Shown here in pieces: positions 1 through 6,132 of a stretch of DNA of 6,158 nucleotides. Numbering within the stretch: the stretch's first letter is position 1; every line of letters begins with the position of its first letter. Under the pieces are notes generated by a model. It worked only from the letters and a program-made list of their open reading frames with translations. It made no database searches and was not told the origin of the DNA. The stretch is taken from positions 1 through 6,158 of the forward strand of contig JAUMXJ010000070.1 in NCBI GenBank assembly GCA_030529205.1, read 5' to 3'. Position numbers and translations under genes: made by a program. The stretch is from Bacillota bacterium. GTDB taxonomy: Bacteria > Bacillota > Clostridia > Peptostreptococcales > Acidaminobacteraceae.

Positions 1-1
1 A

Positions 2-1069
2 TACACACCGGGAGTTGCAGCACCTTGCCTGGAAATTGCGGAAAATGAGGACTTGGCTTACGACTATACGGCAAAATCGAATCTGATCGCCGTTATTACG
101 GACGGAACAGCCGTGCTGGGACTCGGAGATATCGGACCTTCCGCGGGAATGCCCGTCATGGAGGGAAAATGTGCTCTTTTCAAGAGATTTGCCGGCATCG
201 ACGCAGTCCCGCTCTGCATCAGCTCCAAAGATCCGAAGGTCATCATCGACACCGTCGTCAACATCTCAAAAAGCTTCGGAGGCATCAACCTGGAAGACAT
301 CAGCGCTCCGCGTTGCTTTGAAATCGAACAGGCACTGATCGAAGCTTGTGACATTCCCGTCTTCCACGACGATCAACACGGTACCGCCATCGTCACCGCC
401 GCTGCACTGCTCAATGCGGTGAGGCTGACAAAAAAAGAAATGGGAAGAATGAAGATTGTCACTTCGGGCGCCGGCGCGGCGGGCATCTCGATTGCAAGAC
501 TGATTTTGCAAATGAAGTTCGGCGATGTCATTCTCTGCTCGAGCAAGGGTGCCATCTACGACGGCGCACCCTACAACAACGACGAACAGCAGGCGATGGC
601 AAAAATCTCGAATATCCACAAAGAACGCGGTTCCCTCGCCGACATCATGAAGAATGCGGATGTCCTCATCGGGGTCTCCAAACCGGGAGTGGTCAGTGCG
701 GAGATGGTTAAAACCATGGCAAAAGATCCGATCATCTTCGCCATGTCGAACCCTACCCCTGAAATCATGCCTGATATCGCGAAAGCGGCGGGAGCAGCGG
801 TCGTCGGCACCGGCAGATCGGATTTCCCGAATCAGGTCAACAATATCCTCGCGTTTCCCGGAGTATTCCGCGGTGCACTCGACTGCCGAGCGAGAAAAAT
901 TACGGACGAGATGAAGGAGGCGGCGGCGCGTGCCATCGCCTACACCATCACGGATGCGGAGCTGCACTGCGACAATGTCATTCCGGATCCGTTCCATCCG
1001 ACCGTGGTCGAAAATGTAGCGAAAGCGGTCAAAGAAGAAGCAATCAAGGCGGGACTCAATCGCATCTGA
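2..1069 (+). CDS. NAD(P)-dependent malic enzyme, 5'-truncated by the window edge
   Basis: Oxidatively decarboxylates L-malate to pyruvate with reduction of NAD(P)+; a cytoplasmic enzyme linking C4 acids to pyruvate. The frame is open to the left edge and 355 residues are visible, starting YTPGVAAPC. Family members of this short bacterial type carry that motif near residue 35-40, so only the extreme N-terminus is missing. Its Tyr is the expected catalytic acid. Then come DGTAVLGLGDIGP, the VMEGK motif (its Lys is the probable catalytic lysine), FEIEQ and FHDDQHGTA, which carry metal- and substrate-binding acidic residues, the dinucleotide-binding loop GAGAAG, MSNPTPEI and GTGRSDFPNQVNN. The TTG at 53 is not a start, because conserved sequence precedes it. 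The strand after the GAGAAG loop ends CSSKG where relatives often have CDSKG, so cofactor preference is left open. The gene stops at TGA 1067-1069, just before a hairpin terminator. Family assignment is secure; the gene symbol (maeA, maeB or ytsJ type) is not. Confidence 0.95.
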   Translation, partial: YTPGVAAPCLEIAENEDLAYDYTAKSNLIAVITDGTAVLGLGDIGPSAGMPVMEGKCALFKRFAGIDAVPLCISSKDPKVIIDTVVNISKSFGGINLEDISAPRCFEIEQALIEACDIPVFHDDQHGTAIVTAAALLNAVRLTKKEMGRMKIVTSGAGAAGISIARLILQMKFGDVILCSSKGAIYDGAPYNNDEQQAMAKISNIHKERGSLADIMKNADVLIGVSKPGVVSAEMVKTMAKDPIIFAMSNPTPEIMPDIAKAAGAAVVGTGRSDFPNQVNNILAFPGVFRGALDCRARKITDEMKEAAARAIAYTITDAELHCDNVIPDPFHPTVVENVAKAVKEEAIKAGLNRI

Positions 1070-1095
1070 TTCATTCCGCACATGGATAAAAAAGC

Positions 1096-1128
1096 AAAGC
1101 GCCGCGTTATTCTCACGCAGCGCTTTTT
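1096..1128. terminator. Bidirectional rho-independent terminator between convergent genes
   Basis: AAAGCGC (1096-1102) pairs with GCGCTTT (1120-1126). After one C/A mismatch, GCGT (1104-1107) pairs with ACGC (1115-1118) around a 7-base loop. On the plus strand the stem runs into TTTTT (1124-1128). On the minus strand it is followed by GC and then six T (complement of the A run at 1088-1093). It lies 26 bases past the malic enzyme stop and about 30 bases past the SLH gene stop, so it plausibly ends both transcripts. Confidence 0.85.
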
Positions 1129-1158
1129 AAAATGTTCAGAACGGGAAGGACATATTCC

Positions 1159-3201
1159 CTACTTCATCGGATTGAACTTTTGGTATCTCAGACCTTTGAA
1201 TCCCCCCGCAATCCAGTAAAGTTGATTCTTAAAGAACACCGGCATGTCGGACTGACCGAGCACCATAAACTCCGGAAGTCTTCCAGGTGCCTGCAGAATG
1301 GTCCCGTCCGCTCTGAGAATGGCGAAATACGGAAGAAACTTGGATTTCTCCGTGAAATCGAATACCTGATCTCTGATTTCGGTTTTTCGGACATTCCACA
1401 GGACGACAACCTTGTCACCGTACGAAACCACCTTCGGATCCAGTGCCAGCTCGTCTTTTCCCAGCTTGGTGAGCCAGATTACGCCATAATCCGTCACTTT
1501 TTTCTCGGCAGGCAAATTGCTGATTCCCGTGCGCACTTCGCCGCCCAAGAAGTGAGAAGCGTTAGGAGTGGCCGTCTTCGTCATGACCTGGACAAAGATG
1601 TCCCGATTTCCGGTGTAGATCTCAGGGCCGAATCCGCGATTCGCCGCTCCGACCAGGAGCAGTCCCTTGCTTGTTTCGACCAATCCGCCGAGCTCCGCCG
1701 GGAACTCTTCATAGAAGTCACTGCTGGTATTCAGGCGGAAATTCGGTTTTTGCCACACATGGAATGTATTGTATGCGGTGCCGTCGGAAGTGATGATATT
1801 GAATCCTCTCTGTTCTCCTTCGTTTGCCAGAGTTGCGTAGACATAGCCGCCAAATTTTTTGCTGTAAAGCATATCCTGCTCTCTGACCATGGCTTTCGGG
1901 TTGGCGAGCAGATATCTTGCTTTTGCGGAATTTCCCGATGCCGTGACGGCTACGGCTCTGCGCTCCGTACGATTGATGTCTTCCGCAATCGCCGCGATCT
2001 CATATTTGCCGTTTCGGATCTCCATCTCAAACGATCCGTCATTGGCGATTCTTCCGAGATTTTTCAAGCCGCTGAAGTCTTTTGCAAAGATTTGATTCGT
2101 ACCGAGAACCTTGCCGTCCGGAGCGTACTTTCTGATAATCAGCATCGGCACTTTATTCAAGTCAAGCTTTTCATTAAACATCGCCGTTCTCAGTACGAAT
2201 GCCACATGAATATTGCCTTTTTCGTCGGAAACCGCATCTCCCAGCTCCAACCCGACCTCAAATGCCCACTTCGCTTCTCCCTTGGCATCCAGGTACAAAT
2301 CCCGATTGTCCAATGTAATGTCTTCCTCTTTTCCCGGGAGTCTCAAACTCATCAATTTATGCCAACCGTCATTGCCCTTCCCGAGAGAAAAGAGATATGC
2401 CGGACCTTTATCCATGTACAAGAACTGGATTCCCATCGGAAGAGGATTGAGATAATTCGGATCGATGACGCCGATTCTCGGACAGTACGTGTTCAGATAA
2501 GAATGGTATCCGTTTCTCATCTTGGAATTGTCTATCTTTTCAAGCATGAAGATGAACTGTTCCGACGTCACTTTGTCGTAAATATTCAATTTGTTGCCCG
2601 CACTGCTGACAATCCCGTGATTGAAGATCGGTGCAAACATATAATTAAAAGACGGATACTCCCAATCGGTGAACTTTTCCATGATTTTTTCGTCCGTATT
2701 CAAGTCTCCGCTGTCCGCAATGCCCAATGCCTCCAGGAGAGCATACATGGTTATAATCGCCTCTGATCTCGTGACCATCTCATTTCCGCCGAATTTCCCC
2801 TTCTCTTCGAGTTGTTCGAAACGGTCGTACTTCGGGTCGTATTCCGCGTACATAATCCCGAGAGTCGTGATCACTTCCACCGCTCTGTCGTCGGTATCGC
2901 TGAAGATTCCTTTTTTTGCCCTGTCGAGTCTGGATCTGAGCACAATCTCATCAAGCGAATCCCCGAGTGCATACTCGATGTAGGCTCCCACGAGCTGAGC
3001 CAATTCCGTCCTGTTCAGCTGTTTTCGGTAATGCCCTTTTAAGCGGGGCGGAACATAGCCCTTCTTGAGCGCGGATTCCACCGCTTTCTTTGCCCAATCG
3101 GAAGGCTCCTCTCCCGCAAAACTCAGATTCGAAAAAGCGGTCGCTGTCGTAAAAATCATTGACAACGCAAGTATAAACGCCATAATTTGTCTTTTAAACA
3201 T
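1159..3201 (-). CDS. Secreted SLH-domain cell-wall-anchored protein with unassigned C-terminal region
   Basis: A 680-residue exported surface protein. Residues 1-29 form a signal peptide: positive MFKRQ, a hydrophobic core FILALSMIFTTATAF, and a likely signal peptidase I cut after SFA (about residue 29). Three SLH-like repeats follow, at about 34-79 (SDWAKKAVESALKKGYV with LNRTELAQL), 99-160 (IFSDTDDRAVEVI with VTRSEAIITM) and 176-224 (KFTDWEYPSF with VTSEQFIFML, the most degenerate). SLH trimers are known to bind secondary cell-wall polysaccharide, so the protein is probably peptidoglycan-associated. Residues 250-680 are rich in short strands and turns (SDEKGNIHVAF, KYAPDGKVLG, ILRADGTILQ, NQLYWIAGG), suggestive of a beta-propeller-like fold, and I recognise no catalytic motif. 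The ATG at 3199-3201 is chosen because GGGAGGAGG (3207-3215) lies 5 bases upstream; a second Met seven codons in is less well placed. Stop is TAG. It is divergent from the two-component pair, which might regulate it. The ligand or function is unknown. Confidence 0.9.
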   Translation of the reverse strand: MFKRQIMAFILALSMIFTTATAFSNLSFAGEEPSDWAKKAVESALKKGYVPPRLKGHYRKQLNRTELAQLVGAYIEYALGDSLDEIVLRSRLDRAKKGIFSDTDDRAVEVITTLGIMYAEYDPKYDRFEQLEEKGKFGGNEMVTRSEAIITMYALLEALGIADSGDLNTDEKIMEKFTDWEYPSFNYMFAPIFNHGIVSSAGNKLNIYDKVTSEQFIFMLEKIDNSKMRNGYHSYLNTYCPRIGVIDPNYLNPLPMGIQFLYMDKGPAYLFSLGKGNDGWHKLMSLRLPGKEEDITLDNRDLYLDAKGEAKWAFEVGLELGDAVSDEKGNIHVAFVLRTAMFNEKLDLNKVPMLIIRKYAPDGKVLGTNQIFAKDFSGLKNLGRIANDGSFEMEIRNGKYEIAAIAEDINRTERRAVAVTASGNSAKARYLLANPKAMVREQDMLYSKKFGGYVYATLANEGEQRGFNIITSDGTAYNTFHVWQKPNFRLNTSSDFYEEFPAELGGLVETSKGLLLVGAANRGFGPEIYTGNRDIFVQVMTKTATPNASHFLGGEVRTGISNLPAEKKVTDYGVIWLTKLGKDELALDPKVVSYGDKVVVLWNVRKTEIRDQVFDFTEKSKFLPYFAILRADGTILQAPGRLPEFMVLGQSDMPVFFKNQLYWIAGGFKGLRYQKFNPMK

Positions 3202-3206
3202 AGTTG

Positions 3207-3215
3207 CCTCCTCCC
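3207..3215 (-). promoter_or_regulatory. Strong Shine-Dalgarno site of the SLH gene
   Basis: Read on the minus strand this is GGGAGGAGG, 5 bases before the ATG at 3201. It is an almost ideal anti-16S match and fixes the start choice for the SLH protein at MFKRQ rather than the downstream Met. Confidence 0.85.
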
Positions 3216-3269
3216 TAATTCCGTATCGTGTTGAGGAAATGGAAATCCCTCATGTGTTATTTACATTAC

Positions 3270-3299
3270 ATTATATCTTTAAAAATTACTTTTATTCAA
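3270..3299 (-). promoter_or_regulatory. Sigma-A-type promoter of the SLH gene
   Basis: On the minus strand a perfect -10 TATAAT (3270-3275) is preceded by TTGAAT (3294-3299, 4 of 6 to TTGACA) with an 18-base, A/T-rich spacer. The predicted transcription start is near 3263, giving a leader of about 60 bases before the ATG. I saw no strong leader structure. The call rests on consensus match and position only. Confidence 0.6.
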
Positions 3300-3334
3300 T
3301 CGCTCCGGTCCGACATTTGCTTTTTTATATGAGA

Positions 3335-3358
3335 AAGTTGATAATCAATCCACAACTT
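3335..3358. repeat. Inverted repeat in the divergent intergenic region, possible operator
   Basis: AAGTTG (3335-3340) and CAACTT (3353-3358) form a 6-base inverted repeat separated by 12 bases. Nested on its left side is a perfect TTGAT-A-ATCAA palindrome (3338-3348). It lies upstream of both divergent promoters (about 35 bases upstream of the SLH -35 and 75 bases upstream of the regulator's start), a usual place for a regulator site. It is short and in A/T-rich DNA, so chance is possible. Confidence 0.3.
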
Positions 3359-3383
3359 CATAGAATCTTAATGTTTTTGCCGC

Positions 3384-3413
3384 TTGGTTCTTAAAGGATT
3401 TATGGTTTACACT
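3384..3413 (+). promoter_or_regulatory. Candidate promoter for the response regulator-kinase operon
   Basis: TTGGTT (3384-3389) and TACACT (3408-3413) are separated by 18 bases. This would start transcription near 3420, right at the ribosome binding site and so with almost no leader. An overlapping alternative is TTGCCG (3377-3382) with TATGGT (3401-3406), also 18 bases apart. Neither is a strong match, and I cannot choose between them. Confidence 0.25.
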
Positions 3414-3420
3414 ATTCTCG

Positions 3421-3436
3421 AAAGGAGATCCCCTTG
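3421..3436 (+). promoter_or_regulatory. Shine-Dalgarno site that fixes the TTG start of the response regulator
   Basis: AAAGGAG (3421-3427) sits 6 bases before TTG (3434-3436). The nearest ATG (3451) is out of frame, an in-frame TAA occurs upstream at 3392-3394, and the conserved receiver start (TNILICDDE) begins immediately after the TTG. This makes the non-ATG start convincing. Confidence 0.85.
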
Positions 3437-4131
3437 ACAAATATACTCATATGCGATGATGAAAAAGATATCGTAAACGCACTCAAAATCTATTTATCCG
3501 ACCCGGAATACCGCTTATTTACCGCCGAAAACGGTGCTGAAGCGGTGGACATCGTATGTCGAAACGACATTCATCTCATTTTGCTGGATATCATGATGCC
3601 GGTCATGGACGGAATCGCTGCAATGGCAAAGATTCGGGAGTCAAGCAATGTACCGATCATTCTCCTAACGGGAAAGGTGAAGATGCGGACAAGGTGCTCG
3701 GGTTGGCGATCGGGGCGGACGACTATATCACCAAACCGTTCAGTCCGCTTGAAGTGAGTGCCAGGGTACGCTCTCAACTGAGGAGGTATCTGAAGCTGGG
3801 CAGTGTTCCGATAAAACAGGATTTGTATGTCATCAGCGGAATCGAGCTGAATGACAGCACCAAGGAAGTGCTGGCGGACGGAAAGGCTGTGTCTCTGACC
3901 CCGAAGGAATTTGAAATTCTGAGGCTTCTCATGTCTTCTCCCGATAAAGTGTTTTCTCCGAAGGAAATCTACAGCAAAGTTTGGAGTGAAAAACCCCTGG
4001 GCAGCGACAATACGGTTGCCGTCCATATCCGTCATCTTCGCGAAAAAATCGAAATCAACCCTGCAGAACCGCGTTACATCAAGGTTATTTTCGGGCAGGG
4101 GTATAAATTTGAAAAAGGACGTATGTTATGA
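3434..4131 (+). pseudogene. OmpR/PhoB-family two-component response regulator, frame broken once
   Basis: A cytoplasmic DNA-binding regulator that should accept phosphate from the kinase encoded next. Frame one (3434-3757, TTG start) gives the receiver N-terminus: acidic pocket D8 D9, phospho-acceptor D52 in LILLDIMMPVMDG, and switch T79 in IILLTGK. Homology then jumps to the -1 frame at about 3676 (KGEDADKVLGLAIGADDYITKPFSP, with the conserved Lys of TKPF) and continues through a complete winged-helix effector domain (LTPKEFEILRLL, NTVAVHIRHLREKIE, IKVIFGQGYKFE) to TGA 4129-4131. Rejoined, the protein is 232 residues, the normal family length, with no other defect. The uncorrected first frame stops at 3757 after 107 residues and lacks the effector domain. 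The cause may be a one-base deletion, a sequencing error or programmed -1 slippage (see the site entry). I annotate it as disrupted but would not be surprised if it were functional. Confidence 0.9.
3668..3676 (+). other. Frameshift site in the response regulator, with in-phase G GGA AAG heptamer
   Basis: In the upstream frame the codons read ACG GGA AAG GTG, while homology resumes in the -1 frame as GGT GAA GAT. Bases 3670-3676 are G GGA AAG, an X XXY YYZ pattern in the correct phase. Slippage of one base back would give L-L-T-G-K-G-E-D, aligning without gap to the family's usual LLTAKGED. Equally, restoring one C (ACGGCGAAA, T-A-K) repairs the frame. I see no Shine-Dalgarno-like stimulator just upstream and no convincing stem 5-9 bases downstream. 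Confidence 0.8.
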
Positions 4132-6107
4132 AACAATTTTTCAGAACCATTGCGGGAAAAACCGTTCTGTTCATTTCCTGCCTGCTTTTCGTGTCATGCC
4201 TGATTGGCTCCGTGGCGGCAGCCGGCTTGATGATACGACAGGAGTTTTATACACACACGGAGGAAGAACTCTATGAAGACCTCTCTTTTGGCAGCATGGT
4301 GCAAAATACAAATCACATCATCAACCGACACGAGCAGTTCTTGCACACTTTCTACAAAGACAGGCTCTCCGGAAAACCTCATGCCGATCTGAGATTGCCG
4401 GTGGTCTTACATGAAGGCAAAAATCTGGCTTATGAGATTCTGTACAAGGACAAAGTTCTCATTCGGTCCGATCAAAATGAAGACGGCAAGGCGGATGTCG
4501 TGTGGAAGTACAAGTATTCGCTCAGGCAAATCGAGAATTCCTCGGAATACGAATTTCACTCCGTCAACGATCCGAATCAGACAGGGCTGTACATCAGAAT
4601 CGGATTCGTCAATAATCTCCCCTACCCGGACGAATTCTCATTTCTCAAGAATGTCATCGGCATTCTGTATGCATTGAAATACCGGATTTATTTTATCGGA
4701 TTTATCGCGGGCGTTCTTGCGCTTACCTGCTTCATCTCTCTACTCAGCGTATCCGGACGCAGAAGAGGCAGCGACGCGCTCCATCCGGGAATTCTGAATC
4801 AAGTCCCGTTTGACGGATTGGCGGCAACGGTGTTGATTTTCTTTTCCTTCCTTTTTTCGAGTTTTCTTCACAACATCGGCTCTGTAGACCAAATCTTTGT
4901 CGGCTTCTTATTTCTGATTGTTGCATCGGGATTTGCCGCGGCGCTGATCGGAATCGGCATGAGCACCGCAGTGCGGATCAAGCAGGGAACTTTCCTGCGA
5001 AACAATCTCCTGTTTATCATTCCGCTGCATCTTTGGAAGGCAACGATCCGCATCGGAATCTCACTGAAGCACGCGTTCTCCGGGATGAAAATCTTCACGA
5101 GAGCCTCCCTGATTTTACTCATCCTCGTATTCATCGACTTCATCATCTTTCAGGCAAATCTTCATTCTTCCGCGAGCAGACAATTTTTCATCTGGCTCTT
5201 CAAAACCCTTGTCCTCGTATGTACGGTGATGTTTGCCGTTTCCGCCATGGAGAAGTTGCGCAAATCAGGAAAGGCGTTGGCAAACGGGGATTTAAGCCAT
5301 CAGGTGAATACCATGGGATTGTTCTTTGATTTCAAAAGCCATGCGGAAGATCTGAACAGCATTGCCAAGGGAATGTCCATTGCCGTCGAGGAGAGACTGA
5401 AGAGCGAGAGAATGAAGACGGAACTGATTACCAATGTCTCCCATGACCTCAAGACTCCGCTGACCTCCATCGTCAATTATTCCAATCTCCTGAACGAAGC
5501 GAACGGCGCCGACAATCCCGACCGTGAGAAGATTCGTGAATACAGCGATGTGTTGATCCGGCAATCGGATAAACTCAAAAACCTGATCGAGGACCTTGTC
5601 GAGGCTTCCAAAGCATCCACCGGAAATGTGGAACTCTCCCTCGCCCCATCCGACGCGTCACTGTACCTCTCTCAAATCTGTGGCGAATACGCGGACAGAC
5701 TGGAAAAAGCCGGACTGATTGCCGTCATGGACGACCATGCGAAAGATGACGGACACTTTATCATGGCGGACGGCCGCAGAATGTGGAGGATATTCGACAA
5801 TATCATGAACAATATCTGCAAATACTCGCTCCGGGGTACGCGCGTGTATCTTGCGCTGGATGCGCGCGGGAAGGATGTCGTGTTCTCTTTCAAAAATACG
5901 TCGAGTACTGCGCTGAATATCGAGCCGGATGAGCTGTTTGAGCGGTTTACGCGCGGGGACAAATCCCGCAGCACCGAGGGAAGCGGTCTGGGGCTGTCGA
6001 TTGCGAAGAGTCTGACGGAGCTGCAGGGCGGCACGATGGAAATCGTAATCGATGGGGATTTGTTCAAGGTCATCGTGAAATTCCCGAAAATAAACGCGAA
6101 GGGGTAA
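4128..6107 (+). CDS. Multi-pass membrane sensor histidine kinase (HAMP, HisKA, HATPase)
   Basis: A membrane sensor that autophosphorylates and signals to the preceding regulator. Of 659 residues, TM1 is at about 12-36, an extracytoplasmic domain at about 37-185 (with a DxNxDGxxD loop at 115-123), and further TM segments at about 187-207, 229-248, 255-279, 326-345 and 353-374. Six in all puts the kinase core in the cytoplasm. A HAMP-like linker (about 376-424) leads to the H-box NVSHDLKTPLTS with phospho-acceptor H439; HDLKT also fits the phosphatase motif (D440, T443). ATP-domain motifs are the N-box NIMNNICKY (N558, N562), an F-box-like LFERFTRGD (603-611) and the G2 box EGSGLGLS (617-624). 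The usual DxGxG G1 box is replaced by FKNTS (588-592). ATG 4128 overlaps the regulator's TGA (ATGA), and AAGGA (4115-4119) lies 8 bases upstream, indicating one operon with translational coupling. The stimulus is unknown; its surface topology and the SLH neighbour suggest an envelope signal, which is inference. Confidence 0.93.
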   Translation: MKQFFRTIAGKTVLFISCLLFVSCLIGSVAAAGLMIRQEFYTHTEEELYEDLSFGSMVQNTNHIINRHEQFLHTFYKDRLSGKPHADLRLPVVLHEGKNLAYEILYKDKVLIRSDQNEDGKADVVWKYKYSLRQIENSSEYEFHSVNDPNQTGLYIRIGFVNNLPYPDEFSFLKNVIGILYALKYRIYFIGFIAGVLALTCFISLLSVSGRRRGSDALHPGILNQVPFDGLAATVLIFFSFLFSSFLHNIGSVDQIFVGFLFLIVASGFAAALIGIGMSTAVRIKQGTFLRNNLLFIIPLHLWKATIRIGISLKHAFSGMKIFTRASLILLILVFIDFIIFQANLHSSASRQFFIWLFKTLVLVCTVMFAVSAMEKLRKSGKALANGDLSHQVNTMGLFFDFKSHAEDLNSIAKGMSIAVEERLKSERMKTELITNVSHDLKTPLTSIVNYSNLLNEANGADNPDREKIREYSDVLIRQSDKLKNLIEDLVEASKASTGNVELSLAPSDASLYLSQICGEYADRLEKAGLIAVMDDHAKDDGHFIMADGRRMWRIFDNIMNNICKYSLRGTRVYLALDARGKDVVFSFKNTSSTALNIEPDELFERFTRGDKSRSTEGSGLGLSIAKSLTELQGGTMEIVIDGDLFKVIVKFPKINAKG

Positions 6108-6132
6108 AAATATCAGATCGGCATTTTAGTTG

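Noticed and set aside
53..55. TTG as the start of the malic enzyme
   Set aside because: The essential YTPGV motif is encoded upstream in the same open frame (from base 2), so the true start lies outside the window.
266..1081. A 271-codon open frame on the minus strand opposite the malic enzyme
   Set aside because: Low-complexity Arg/Asp-rich translation with no recognisable motif; it lies opposite strongly conserved malic enzyme codons.
1132..2766. A 544-codon open frame on the plus strand, antisense to the SLH gene
   Set aside because: Its translation is rich in Arg, His, Cys and Ser with no domain pattern, signal or ribosome site. The opposite strand carries a clear signal peptide and SLH repeats, so this is a shadow frame.
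3225..3252. GAGG/CCTC hairpin in the SLH leader as a possible regulatory RNA structure
   Set aside because: Only four base pairs form before a mismatch, which is too weak to support a riboswitch or attenuator.
3556..3670. ATG 3556 as a genuine start of a separate regulator gene
   Set aside because: From 3556 to about 3670 the frame encodes sequence unlike any receiver (MSKRHSSHFAG...), overlapping the real receiver codons in the other frame. Only the part after about 3673 is homologous, so it is the second half of one broken gene.
3699..3738. A possible stem CGGGTTGG (3699-3706) with CCAAACCG (3731-3738) as a frameshift stimulator
   Set aside because: It pairs 7 of 8 bases but starts about 22 bases after the heptamer, well beyond the usual 5-9 base spacing, with a 24-base loop. 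The second arm also encodes the conserved TKPF motif.
5292..6073. Minus-strand open frames (5292-5564 and 5672-6073) opposite the kinase core
   Set aside because: They lie opposite the conserved H-box and ATP-binding motifs and show no independent coding signal.
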